Shown piece after piece: positions 53,736 to 64,000 of a DNA stretch of 64,000 nt. Source of the DNA: Chloranthus sessilifolius (Eukaryota > Streptophyta > Magnoliopsida > Chloranthales > Chloranthaceae); assembly GCA_021018995.1 (NCBI GenBank), contig CM037585.1:86466646-86530645 (forward strand). Direction: 5' to 3'. A program made the position numbers and the translations under genes. Position 1 is the first letter of the stretch. Each line of letters begins with the position of its first letter. The notes beneath the pieces are model-generated. The model made no database searches. It saw only the letters and a list, made by a program, of their open reading frames with translations, and was not told where the DNA came from.

Positions 53736-54704
53736 TTGCCATTTCCCCATGCCATGAAATCTGCATCCCCTTTTGATAAAGGGAATACAAAAATAGATGA
53801 AATGATGGAGACTTTCAAGCAAGTCAATATAAATCTACCTTTGCTTGATGCAATCAAACAAGTCCCAGCATATGCAAAATTTTTGAAAGATATTTGCACT
53901 CATAAAAGACAATCTAGGATACAGTTATCCAAGAAGGTCTTTGTTGTAGAAAGAGTTCAACAGATTTTGTCCATTGCCACACCTCCTAAACTTCAATATC
54001 CTGGAATCCCCACAATCCCTTGCCTTATTGGGGAACATACCATTGAAAAGGCTTTATTAGATTTGGGTGCTAGTGTCAACCTGCTTCCATATTCTGTGTA
54101 TGAGAAACTAGGTTTGGGAGAGTTAAAACCCACTCATGTGGTGTTACAACTAGCAGACAGATCTGAAAGAAAGCCAGTGGGGGTGATTGAGGATGTATTG
54201 GTAGGGGTAGATAAGTTTTTCTACCCTGCTGATTTTTTGGTATTGGACATGGAACCTACAAAAAGCAGAACTTCCATCCCTGTCATTTTGGGGAGACCAT
54301 TCCTGGCTATAGCCAATGCTTGCATTCAATGCAGGTCTGATATTATGGAAGTGTCTTTTGAAAATATGAAGGTAAAGTTAAATGTCTACAATGCAGTTAC
54401 ACAGCCTCAATTCAGTTCTGAGGAATGGTTTCTTGTTGATTTGTTGGATGAATTGGTAGAAGAGACTTTACCACAGTTTTTGCAGTGTGAAGATTTAACC
54501 ACAGATTTTAAAGATGCTTGGAGAAATGCTGTGGAAGAAACAGTTTATGCCTCAAAGTCTGAGGAAGTTAATGCTGTGCAAGGAACTCGTGATCAATCAG
54601 CAAGGTTCTCTTCATGGAAACCTGCTATTCTTCCCCTTCCACAAACAACCAAGGTACCTTTGTTACCTTCTTTTCTCAGCCCACCAGATGTAGAGCTGAA
54701 ATAG
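53736..54704 (+). CDS. Athila C aspartic protease region, open
   Basis: A frame of 322 residues without stops, although it depends on the broken gag. It has the pre-protease block (MMETFKQVNINLPLLDAIKQ), the protease active site KALLDLGASVNLLPYSVYEK, and the partner motif PVILGRPFLAIANACI. The C-terminal third (after about residue 225) is the linker to RT, with acidic and aromatic residues. A TAG at 54702-54704 ends it where RT should follow in frame (next words LPENLKYVFLGDHK), so a single nonsense change separates protease from pol. Confidence 0.87.
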   Translation: MPFPHAMKSASPFDKGNTKIDEMMETFKQVNINLPLLDAIKQVPAYAKFLKDICTHKRQSRIQLSKKVFVVERVQQILSIATPPKLQYPGIPTIPCLIGEHTIEKALLDLGASVNLLPYSVYEKLGLGELKPTHVVLQLADRSERKPVGVIEDVLVGVDKFFYPADFLVLDMEPTKSRTSIPVILGRPFLAIANACIQCRSDIMEVSFENMKVKLNVYNAVTQPQFSSEEWFLVDLLDELVEETLPQFLQCEDLTTDFKDAWRNAVEETVYASKSEEVNAVQGTRDQSARFSSWKPAILPLPQTTKVPLLPSFLSPPDVELK

Positions 54705-55483
54705 TTGCCAGAAAATTTGAAATATGTGTTTTTAGGAGACCATAAAATATTGCCTATGATTATTTCTTCTTCCCTCACCGAGGAACAGGAGGAAGAGTTG
54801 TTGATTGTATTAAAACAACATAAGAGGGCAATTGGCTGGACTATTGCTGATTTGGGAGGAATCAGTCTAGCTGTTTGCATCATAAAATTCACTTGGAAGA
54901 AGATGCAAAGCCTTCTAGAGAAATGCAAAGGAGGCTGAATCCTCATATGCAAGATGTGGTCATGAAGGAGGTTGTTAAGTTGTTAGATGCAGGGGTAATT
55001 TTCCCCATCTCAGATTCAGCTTGGGTGGCACCTACATAGGTGGTACCTAAGAAATTGGGGATTACTGTGGTAACCTTAGATTCTGGTGAGCTCATTTCAA
55101 CCAGATAAACCACTGGTTGGAGGGTCTGTATTGATTACAGAAAGCTCAATACAATGACCAGAAAAGACCATTTCTCTCTTCCATTCTTTGATCAAATTTT
55201 AGATAAGCTAGCAGGAAAAGCTTATTATTGTTTTCATGATGGTTACTCTGGTTACAACCAGATTCCTGTGTATCCACAAGACCAGGAAAAGACCACATTT
55301 ACTTGCCCCTTTGGCACTTTTGCCTATAGGAGAATGCCATTTGGTCTTTGTAATGCTCCTGCTACCTTTCAAAGATGCATGTACTCCATTTTCTCTGATA
55401 TGATTGACCAATTTATGGAGATTTTTATGGATGATTTTTCGATATATGGAGACAGTTTTGCCCAGTGTTGACATCATCTCAAC
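54705..55483 (+). pseudogene. Athila C reverse transcriptase, broken
   Basis: LPENLKYVFLGDHKILPMII starts the RT N-terminus. A shift and stops follow between 54938 and 55150. From 55154 the palm is open: DHFSLPFFDQILDKLAGKAY, FHDGYSGYNQIPVYPQDQEK, RRMPFGLCNAPATFQRCMYS and the active site FMDDFSIYG near 55429-55455. A stop follows at about 55469 (FAQC, then TGA). The two catalytic Asp of the FMDD box are present. Confidence 0.9.
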
Positions 55484-57122
55484 TTGGTGTTACAGAGATG
55501 TGAAGAAACCAATCTAGTTTTGAGCTCGGAGAAGAGCCATTTCATGGTCACCCAAGGCATTGTCCTTGGCCATGTTGTCTCCCACAAGGGCATTGAGGTG
55601 GACAGAGCAAAAACTGATTTAATTGCACATTTTCCACCTCCCACAATTGTTAAACAAATCAGAAGTTTTCTGGGGTATGCTGGATTTTACAGGAGGTTCA
55701 TTAAGGACTTCAGTAAAATATTCAAGCCTCTTTGTCATTTATTGTGCCAAGATGTTCCTTTTGTTTTCAATAATGAATGCCTGAAGGCATTTGAATTCTT
55801 AAAAAATTATTTGATTTCAGCCCCAATACTACAGTCTCCAGATTATTCACTGCCTTTTGAGCTGATGTGTGATGCATCAGATTATGCTTTGGGAGCTATT
55901 CTTGGGCAGAGAAAGGATAAGCTGCCTCATGTCATAGCTTATGCCAGTAGATCAATGATTGATGCACAGCTCAATTACACAACAACGGAGAAAGAGCTGC
56001 TGGCAGTTGTTTTTGCCTTGGAGAAGTTCAGGTCATATGTTTTGGGTTTACAAATTATGGTGTTCACTGACCACTCAACCCTGAAATACCTTCTGTCTAA
56101 GAAGGATACCAAACCAAGATTAATTAGGTGGATCCTCCTATTACAGGAGTTTGATTTACAGATTAAAGATAAAAAGGGTGTGGAAAATGTGGTGGCTGAC
56201 CACCTGTCTAGAATTCTAACTGTTGAGATTGATAGGTTGCCTATCAATGAATCTTTCCCTGATGAGCAACTTTTTGCTATCAGTGTACACACCCCTTGGT
56301 TTGTAAATATAGTCAACTTTTTAGCTACTGGAAGGACCCCTCAACACTGGAATAAAATGGATAAAGATCTTTTCTTCTCAAAGGTTAAACATTTTATTTG
56401 GGAGGATCCTTATTTGTTCAAGATTTGTGCAGACCAAATAATTAGAAGATGTGTCCATGAAGAAAACTTTCATAGCATACTCTCCACGTGTCATGAACAG
56501 GCCTGTGGAGGTCATTTTAGTGAAAACAAAACTACTGCAAAAGTTTTACAGTGTGGATTTTATTGGCCCACACTCTTCAAAGATGCACTACAGCACTGTA
56601 AGCCTTGTCAGAACTGCCAGAGATTGGGCAGCATTTCCAAGAGAAATTCAATGCCTTTACAGCCCATTTTGGTAGTTGAATTGTTTGATATTTGGGGGAT
56701 AGATTTTATGGGACCTTTTCCTCCCTCAAATGGTTTTAATTTCATCTTAGTAGCTGTGGATTATGTATCCAAATGGGTTGAAGCCATAGCCACTAAAACC
56801 AATGACCACAGAGTTGTCCTGAAATTCTTAAAGGACAACATCTTTTCCAGGTTTGGTTCCCCCAGAGCCATTATCAGTGATGGGGGAAGCCATTTTTGTA
56901 ACAAGCATTTTGAAGTTTCATTGAAAAAGTACTCTGTGACTCACAGTGTAGCTACTCCATATCATCCACAGACCAGTGGACAGGTGGAGATTTCCAACAG
57001 AGAACTCAAACATATACTAGAAAAGACTGTGAAGAAGGACTGAAAAGATTGGTCCCTTAAATTGAATGATGCATTGTGGGCATATAGGACAGCCTATAAA
57101 ACCCCAATTGGCATGTCCCCAT
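55484..57122 (+). pseudogene. Athila C RNase H and integrase, cut by D2
   Basis: A 519-residue open stretch. RT thumb: [20 protein letters not shown]. RNase H with its acids: [58 protein letters not shown]. Integrase: zinc-binding [15 protein letters not shown] and [12 protein letters not shown], then core acids [20 protein letters not shown] and [12 protein letters not shown], all present. TGA at 57041-57043 (in KKD-stop-KDWSLK) fits a CGA-to-TGA change. Integrase wording continues ([20 protein letters not shown]) until it stops abruptly at 57122, the D2 insertion point. Confidence 0.93.
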
Positions 57123-59596
57123 TGTTGCTCCCCTAGCTGTGCTTTCTTTGTTTGTTAGTGGTAAAAGTAATTTAAAAATCAAAGAAAGAGTAAAACAGGG
57201 GATGGAATCAGCACAACTGAGAAGTCCTAGACCTGCAAGATACAGGGTCCATTGCGGCAAGTTTTGATAAGTAAGAGTTTGTCCCACAGGGAAAGGTGAT
57301 CTACAGCTCCAAGGGAGCCATCTCTAGTAGTCCCTCCAGATCTGACTACAGATCTGGTAGTCCTAAAAGGAGGGGAGTTTAAGGTCACTTATTCTAGGTA
57401 TTCTAAGGTAACCTAATGTCTAAACTACAGAAAGGGTTGAGAGGATGGATGGAGTGTGGAAAATAAATATAAAAGGGTGAGAAGTATGTTATTGAGCCTA
57501 GATCAGAGGAGCTTTGTAACTCAGATTCAGATCTGATGTTATAGAAATCCTGTCCAATGGCTACGTTATCACCAGTGAGGAGAAAGGATCCAACCCATCT
57601 CTCTGCCATGATTCAATCCCTTAAGGTTATAACCTGTCCACTCAAATGGTCACAGACTATCCCATAGGGGAACCACAATCCTGGGATGGGTCAAAGTAAG
57701 TTAATCATTGTAGGCACTATTTCATCCAGGGTACCAGCTCAAGAATCCATAGGGAACCTCAACCTCTAAAGCTCTATGTGTGGGGCTAAGGCTGTATAGG
57801 ACCATGATAGCCCAGACACATAGAACCAACAAGAGATTGAGTACAACCTTCGATCTAGCTGTCCATTGCTTGAGTGAGGCTACAATGGTCCAGTGACAAC
57901 CCTACAATCTCTATAACTAGATCAGATCTAACATCTGATAGCGGATCTATACAAATATAGGGGAGTCTGCCTCTGTACAATCTCCCACCAGGCTAATACA
58001 AGCTCAGGTGTAAAGAAGAAAGATCCATCCTGGATCGGTGGATTAGAATCACCCTAAGGCTATAACCTATCCACTTAAATGGTCACAGACTATCCCAGAA
58101 GCTATCCTCCTCACGGAGCTCAAGATAAAACAAGAATATCGCTGCCACCACCATGGTCACAAGGCTACCAGCTCAAGCTCCCATGGGGATTTCAGATCTA
58201 GTGGGTCCTGTGGTGGGGCTAAGGCTGTATGGGACCATGATAGCCCAGACACACAGGTCACTTGGATCTAAGTGGCCCTTAGAATCAGTCCTCCATTACT
58301 TTGAATCACAGCCAAAGTAATGGCGGATCACAAGGCAGTAGCCTTGCACAGAGCATCTCACATTCAAACACAAATCCCATAATGTAAAAAAAATCCTATT
58401 ACAGAACTTCCGTTAAACTAGTTCAAAATGCATACAAAGACATAGGTAGCAAGTGATGGACTATGGAGAGAAGGAAAAAGAAAAAGAAAACTACTTACAG
58501 CTATAAAAAGAAAAGAAAAATGATCTCAGATTAAGTCTCTAAGAAATGAGATGTGTTTCCAGCTATTCCAGGATATTCCAAGATGTCTAAATCTAAGCTA
58601 AGTAAGGGTTTATATAGCAGTGGTGTGGCAGCGCATTAGGGTTAGGAAACCCTAATTTTAATGATGCCACGTGGCCTAATAGTGATCCTTGGATGCTTCG
58701 GGGCACTTGCATGGAGATTTAAGAGTGAGAGTGCGTGCCCTAATTGCTAGAAATTCCCAGAAAGTCCTCTACTGAAGTGATGGAAGTTGAAGTTCAGAGC
58801 TTCGCTAGGTAGCTATTATTTCCCAGACTTGTCGCGTGGTAGCTCTTGCTTTTCGCGAGGATGGTTTGACATTAAAGCTTCAACCGTCGCGAGGTTGGAG
58901 TTCAAGCAGTCGCGAGGTAGCTGCGCATTCACTGGGTTGATCTTCGCGAGGATGGATTTGAATAGCGCGAGAACTGCGCGATCACTTTTCTTCAATGGAC
59001 TTCGCGAGTTACCTCGCGAGACTTTAATGAGTTCTGAACTACGCGAGGTTCCATGTCTTAATTGATCTTCGCGAGGATGGCTCTGCCTTTACGAGGATGC
59101 TTTCTTCTCGAATGGCGCGAGAACTGCACGAGGAGTTCTCTTATGATAGTTACATCCCGCGGCGACTGTGTGACAGCTGCGCGAGGAGTCTTCTGAAGCT
59201 TTCTCTCCTTAGCCATTCTGAGCGAACTGTGCGAGGTTGAGAGAGGTCTGCTTTGAACTACGCAAGATTGCGTGATGTGTTCTACTCTTGAGCTTCGTGA
59301 GAGCTGCGTGAGTTTGTGCTTCTGAACCTCTTCAGTTACTCAACTGCGCGAGAAGTTGTTGTAAAGTCTGGGGAAGCTCAGTTGAACTGCGCGAGGCTCA
59401 TTTCAGGTCGGGATTCAGGGTTCATCCTTCTGAGGGACCTCTGGTGCCAAAATAGGCTCCTTAGCAGGATTCCTGGCCTTATTTCACTGCTGATTATTAC
59501 CTACATAAAACACTTAACAAGAACTTATTAGATGGCTAAGGGTCTAATCAAAGGTTAAGTTAAGGGGTGAAAAGTGGTACTTTTCAGGTCTTAACA
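57123..59596 (-). repeat. Athila D2 3' LTR
   Basis: TGTTGCTCCCCTAGC to GGTCTTAACA on plus (minus start TGTTAAGACCTG). U3 word array at 58803-59400, TATA box 58609-58616 (minus). R/U5 carries two copies of the conserved stem element, near 57622-57663 and 58059-58100, as in D1. Left-end bases differ from D1, so subfamilies differ. Confidence 0.92.
58803..59400. promoter_or_regulatory. GCGCGAG word array in U3 of D2
   Basis: About twenty CGCGAGG/GCGCGAG copies, e.g. core C at 58803, 58833, 58854, 58888, 58911, 58924, 58945, 58966, 58977, 59003, 59015, 59042 and 59070. Gaps of 11-13, 21, 30 and 34 are common but 26-28 also occur; phasing is looser than in A, C and E. Confidence 0.6.
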
Positions 59597-59621
59597 CACC
59601 CCCAAACCTAATCTTTGCTAG
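59597..59621 (-). other. Athila D2 polypurine tract
   Basis: On the minus strand AAGATTAGGTTTGGGGGTG before TGTTAAGACC. Confidence 0.87.
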
Positions 59622-61262
59622 TCCCTTAGCAAAGCTTCATTAAATTTATTACAAAAATTAAATGCCACTTTTGTAGGGAGCACGGATACATTTAGCATAT
59701 GTACCAAGCCTTTTAAACCCCTAGGTGATCCCTAGTGGAGGAGTGAAGTCTCCTGAGGGTTTTCAGTGAAGACACCCACAAACTTCTCAATGAAACAGTT
59801 AACAAAAGTGCAATATCATCAAGTGAGCAGACTTAGTTTACTCTTGAATCAGTAATCATAAAAGAAATTTAATCCATTGGTTGCACAATAATTTAAACAA
59901 CATAAACTTCTCATGAATGCATAACATTTCCAATCAGTTTACAACCACAGAAAACTGCACAAGTGTGTGCCAGCACTGAGCTCATCATCAGATTAAAAAT
60001 TAGGTTATAAGTCATACAGAATGCACTCAAGATCAGACCTAAAACTTTCCAGGGCATACTCTCATAAGGGTCTTGTTGAGGGGTTCATTTTCTCTCAGGC
60101 TCAAGAGTAGTTACATCCCCCAAATGGGTCTGTAAGCATGAGCATAGGCAGAGTTCTTAAGTGTTGATATCATTAACAGATCCTCACCATAGATTGGATA
60201 ACTCTTTATCTCTACATGATAGCTCACTCAACTTTGGATCGCAAGGGCTTTTAACTGGGCTGGAATGTGGCTTATGGAGCGGGGTTAAAAAGAATGGAAG
60301 GTTGAAAAGGGGTTTAACATTGAGAAATCAGTAGGTGGAAGAGGTGATTCATGACTTCACCTTCTTAATTTTAGTTCCTTTCTGCTTCTTTGAGATTGTC
60401 AGATTTGAAGTGATCAGTTTCTCTTCTTGATTTTAATTCTCCAATGAAAGTTCCTCTTGACTCCTCCCTTACTCTTCTTCATTATTATTTTTATTTCTTT
60501 TTGATGGAATTTTCTTCTTTTTATTTTTGTTTTTGCTTTTCTGAAATGCCACCCTGTTCTCAGTTATCATACTGCCAGAATTTTGAGATACTTCTTCTCC
60601 ATTCACCTAATGTTGACCATAGCTAGTCCATCTTCAACTCTTTCTCCTTTACCTTTTGAATTCTCAGAGTGAGGGTAGACTGAATCAGGTTCATAGGTTC
60701 TGGTATAAGTACTCAGGTGTATTTTGAAGAAATTCATGATTTAAAGCTCAAAGGGGGTATGGACAAGGGCAGTTGCTTTAGGGTTGGTCTTATTAGGCTC
60801 AAACTGTCCAAGAGAAGGCCTTGATCCTTTCCTAAATCTCATGAGTGCTGTCAGTTGTTTGAACTTGGATTTGCCTAACTTCTAGTGAGCACAGTGACTC
60901 AGCCAGTCCTTAGAACTAGAAGAAATTGCCTTAGTTACTCCTCAAAGAATAGAAAAAGTTTGTATAGGCCCAGTTCTCACTGGTTATGGTCTTCCTTTGA
61001 ACTTTTAAGTATGTCCTCACCTTTTTCTCTCTCTAATGATTCACTTAGTGCTGATACAAGTGAGTTTCCTTGGTGATATCATCATGGAAATGTGAAATAT
61101 TAAAAGTTTATAATGTCTAAGGTTAGCAAAAATTTTTAATTTCTTATTTGTCATGATTCTTAAGTGAACATAGATCCATTTCCATATTACTCAGATGACT
61201 CTGCTACACTTAGGTAAACTATTCCATTGGCAGGGTCTACCTGCCACACCCCCAAACCTATG
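59622..61262 (-). other. Athila D2 conserved non-coding block with internal purine tract
   Basis: It aligns in order with the equivalent blocks of A and B (e.g. GGAGTGAAGTCTCCTGAGGG; TAAACCCCTAGGTGATCCCT). The internal purine-tract-like word CATAGGTTTGGGGGTGTGG lies on the minus strand at 61245-61263. There is no kept frame. Confidence 0.65.
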
Positions 61263-61443
61263 AGGAGCAGTGCCCTCACTGATTCAAAGGTGTCTGAGCA
61301 GCAGATTTATTAAGGGCATAATAAAAGGAAACCGCAAGAAAGAAAACAACCAAAACAGAGAATTAGACAGAATAATCAGAACAAGAAAATTACATTAAGC
61401 CTAAAAAGAAAATTACAAAAAGAAGGAAGGGAGGAGAGAGGGA

Positions 61444-61686
61444 TCAAGGATGGGGGGGTTGGAAAGGTGGTGGAAGGGGTGGAGTGGAGGGGACAGGGGA
61501 TGGTTCTATCTTTTGCTTTTTCATCTGTGGCTGGAGCTTTTCCTCCTCCTCCTTAGCAAGGATCTGCTGAACCTCCTCATATTCATCCCAGAGGGGTTGT
61601 AGGGGGTCCGGCTCTTTCGGTGGGGGCGGTTCCAACCACATCGGGTAAAACTTATTAGGCAGCGCATTAGGCTTGTCACCTGCCAT
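61444..61686 (-). CDS. Small conserved post-pol frame of Athila D2
   Basis: A complete frame of 80 codons, ATG to stop, without breaks. It starts MAGDKPNALPNKFYPMWLEP, then PPPPKEPDPLQPLWDEYEEV and QQILAKEEEEK, then a Lys-rich patch and a Pro-rich end. The B frame (30717-30953) shares the core words and position. No signal peptide or membrane segment is seen; the acidic centre probably forms a helix. I do not recognise the family. Upstream lies a GCGCGAG array (61880-62060); downstream are ~180 bp and then the internal purine-tract word. Confidence 0.65.
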   Translation of the reverse strand: MAGDKPNALPNKFYPMWLEPPPPKEPDPLQPLWDEYEEVQQILAKEEEEKLQPQMKKQKIEPSPVPSTPPLPPPFQPPHP

Positions 61687-61879
61687 TGTTAGGACTAGGG
61701 AAGGACCGCTAGGGTGAGAGGAGAAAGGATGAGATGAATATGAAAGAGGCTCCCTATGTATTTAAAGACGAGGATGGTGGAAGATGAAACGGTGGAATAA
61801 CATCCAAGTCGTCGCAATTAATTGAGAGGGAGTTGGGAAACGACAAGTCCCAGCAATCAGCGTGGGAAATGACAAATGC

Positions 61880-62060
61880 ATTTGACTCGCACAACTGGGT
61901 AAGGGGATCACGAGATAACTGAATCTCGCGATGATGGATGTTGGAGCTTAAAGTGCGTGAGAGATTCTGCAGCATTTGTTGAAGCTCGCGATAGCGAAAT
62001 AAATGTTCTATGTGAATTGCGCGAGAGCTTCCCAAATCTCAATTTGGAATGCGCGAGGGC
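61880..62060. promoter_or_regulatory. Internal GCGCGAG array of Athila D2
   Basis: CTCGC/CGCGAG words at about 61887, 61911, 61925, 61955, 61985, 62020 and 62052, the same private word as in the D2 LTR. It sits 200-370 bp upstream of the small conserved frame. Gaps (23, 15, 30, 30, 35, 32) are not clearly phased. Confidence 0.55.
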
Positions 62061-62316
62061 TTAGTACCAAACAGGGGCAATACAGGTAGTGCAGCATACT
62101 CATAAATATTCAAAAAATATGCATTCAATTCGAAAATCAGAAGAAGAAGAAGAAATCATACCAATCCCACATAAACTCTATCAAGCTCAACATATTCGAA
62201 CTCCACATAAACACTACAATTTCCTAAAAATTATTGAAGAAACAAAAGTAGTATAGTACAACATGGACAAAACTGTGGGTCAGGTAGATGTAGGGTCCCA
62301 TGAAAATGAATAGTGT
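62061..62316 (-). other. Spacer after D2 integrase
   Basis: There is no gene; AT-rich sequence between the integrase stop and the internal word array. Confidence 0.5.
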
Positions 62317-63685
62317 TCAAAGGGTCAGTAGGTTTTCGATACAAGGTTTAAGCCTCTGTCCATTCACTTTGAAGGTCCTCCCAGATTTGGGATCCTTGAC
62401 TTCCACAGCACTAGATGGGAAAACATTTAGTACAACATAGGGACCTTCCCATCTAGATTTTAATTTGCTAGGACAAAATTTTAGTTTGGAGTTGAACAAC
62501 CAAACCTTACCACTAGTTATGAGGCTTTTTCCTCAGCAAGCCCTTGTCAAAGAAAGCTCTAGATCGTTCCTTGTAGATCCTGGCATTGGTGTAAGCATCC
62601 ATCCTCAGCTCATCCAATTCAGTCAGCTGCAATGACCTGTGATGACCAGCAGAAGTTAGGTTTATATTTAAATTCTTAATGGCCCAATAGGCCTTGTGTT
62701 TTAACTCTACTGGGAGATGGCAAGCCTTGCCATAGACCAGTCTGAATGGGGACATTCCAATGGGGGTCTTATAGGCAGTCCTATAAGCCCACAGTGCATC
62801 GTTCAATTTATCGGCCCAATCTCTCCTGTCAGTCCTTACTGTTTTCTCAAGGATGTGCTTGATCTCCCTATTAGAAATTTTGACTTGCCTACTTGTCTGT
62901 GGGTGGTAGGGAGTAGCAATCCTATGGGTCACAAAATATTTCTTGAGCAAGCTCTCAAAATTTCTGTTGCAGAAATGGCTACCCCCATCACTGATAATAG
63001 CTCTAGAGGTTCCAAATCTGGAAAAAATGTGCTGCCTTACAAATTTGAGGACCACCTGGTTGTCATTGGATCTTGTGGCAATGACTTTTACCCATTTGGA
63101 AACATAGTCCACTGCCACTAAGATGAACTGATAACCATTAGGAGGAAAGGGGCCCATGAAGTCTATACCCCATACATCAAACAATTCTACAACAAGGATG
63201 GGCTGCAAAGGCATTGAATTTCTTTTGGACAGCCCTCCTAATTTTTGACATCTCTCACATGCCTTGCAGTGTGTATATGCATCTTTGAATAAAGAAGGCC
63301 AGTAAAACCCACACTGCAGGACCTTATCAACTGTTTTTCTCCCACTAAAGTGGCCTCCACAGGCATTTTCATGGCACATGGCCAGAATACTGGGGACATC
63401 ACTTTCGGGAACACATCTTCGGATGATTTGGTCTACACAGTACTTGTATAGGCAAGGTTCCTCCCAGAAAAAATATTTGACCTTTGAGAAAAATAGGTCT
63501 TTGTCCATTTTGGTCCAGTGGGCAGGAATCTTTCCTATAACTAGATAATTAACAATGTGTGCAAACCAAGGGACCAAGGATTGGATGGCAAATAATTGCT
63601 CATCCGGGAAGGCATCATTTGTAGGACCATCAAGGCATTTCTCCAAGACAATTCTGGACAAGTGGTCAGCCACCACATTCTCCAC
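62317..63685 (-). pseudogene. Athila D2 integrase, nearly intact but catalytic Glu lost
   Basis: The main open stretch 62513-63685 gives the zinc-binding part ([27 protein letters not shown]) and the core ([31 protein letters not shown]). Where C has GQVEISN, D2 reads [12 protein letters not shown]: the third catalytic acid is Lys. Then [20 protein letters not shown] follows. A frameshift between 62500 and 62515 leads into the C-terminal part 62317-62499 (KLKSRWEGPYVVLNVFPSSA). Both substitutions are G-to-A on the coding strand. As read, it could not catalyse integration. Confidence 0.9.
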
Positions 63686-64000
63686 CTTGTGTCCTTGATT
63701 TCGATGTCAAAATCCTGCAGCAGGAGTATCCATCTAATCAGCCTAGGCTTAGCATCTCTTTTGGACAATAGGTACTTCAATGCTGAATGGTCAGTGAAGA
63801 TTACAGTTTTAGATCCTAGTAGATAAGCTCTAAATTTGTCAACAACATAAACCACTGCCAGAAGCTCTTTCTCAGTTGTGGTATAGTTCAACTGAGCTTC
63901 AGCAAGTGATTTGCTGACATAAGCAATGACCACAGGTAGTTTATCCTTTCTTTGGCCCAAAACAGCACCTATTGCCAAGTCTGATGCATCACACATCCGC
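63541..64000 (-). pseudogene. Athila D2 RNase H, window-truncated
   Basis: On the minus strand from the window edge: [59 protein letters not shown]. The frame then slips by one base near 63685 (KDTRWRMWW where C has [14 protein letters not shown]); the correct words continue in the integrase frame. RT lies outside the window. Confidence 0.9.

Larger units (their letters stand above)
50153..57122 (+). mobile_element. Athila retrotransposon C, 5' part (interrupted by D2)
   Basis: 5' LTR 50153-52008, primer site, gag, protease, RT, RNase H and integrase in the usual Athila order. The integrase frame is cut at 57122 by the minus-strand Athila D2; the rest of C must lie beyond the window. The left target copy would be TATGC (50148-50152). 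It is the most complete coding element here, though every polyprotein section has at least one break. Confidence 0.93.
57123..64000 (-). mobile_element. Athila retrotransposon D2, 3' part (runs off window)
   Basis: 3' LTR 57123-59596 followed, on the minus strand reading right to left, by pol, a word array, a small conserved frame, the conserved non-coding block and the purine tract. It was inserted into integrase of element C; the candidate target copy is CCCAT at 57118-57122. The other end is outside the window. It has the fewest breaks of all elements here. Confidence 0.92.

Overview
The window is plant nuclear DNA, most likely pericentromeric or other heterochromatin of a dicot. Almost every base belongs to Ty3/gypsy LTR retrotransposons of three lineages: Athila, Tat/Ogre-like (with the second, archaeal-type RNase H) and a Tekay/Del-like chromovirus (with a chromodomain). 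I see no ordinary host gene, no rRNA or tRNA gene and no DNA transposon. Nearly all coding regions carry stops or frameshifts, so they are entered as pseudogenes.

Left and middle (1-42957) are one nest. The outer element is a minus-strand Tekay-like chromovirus: 3' LTR pieces at 296-537 and 6418-7413, internal pieces at 7414-8402 and 37995-42957. Its LTR was split by a non-coding Athila derivative (538-6417, target duplication ATATG). Its internal part was split by a minus-strand Tat element (8403-37994, TCGGT/CCGGT). That Tat was split by a plus-strand Athila (element B, 22289-34983, ACTAC), whose leader was split by a solo Athila LTR (24511-26975, ACTGC). This is four levels of insertion with readable target duplications.

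The right side (42958-64000) holds a minus-strand Tat-type LTR with its 3' internal end (43007-46186), a Tekay-like LTR (46187-48440), an unassigned stretch with a TATA box, a plus-strand Athila (element C, from 50153) with gag, protease, RT, RNase H and integrase, and a minus-strand Athila (element D2, from 57123) that interrupts the integrase of C and runs off the window.

The most unusual signal is not a gene. Several unrelated LTR families carry, in the upstream (U3) part of the LTR, an array of a short family-private palindromic word. Examples are TTCGCAAAG/TTCGAAAAG in Athila A and C, CCTATCGAAAGG in Athila B, GCGCGAG in Athila D, ATTAATCGAT in LTR E, AATTAAGCGCC in Tat F, GGCGCAACTATTAGTTGCGCC in Tat and TCGCGCGAGCGA in Tekay. 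In A, C, B, E and F the copies sit about 10, 20-21, 31 or 52 bp apart, which fits whole turns of B-DNA (about 10.3-10.4 bp per step). In several elements the same private word recurs as a second internal array just upstream of an accessory open frame. I know of no described system that matches this; it is the main lead.
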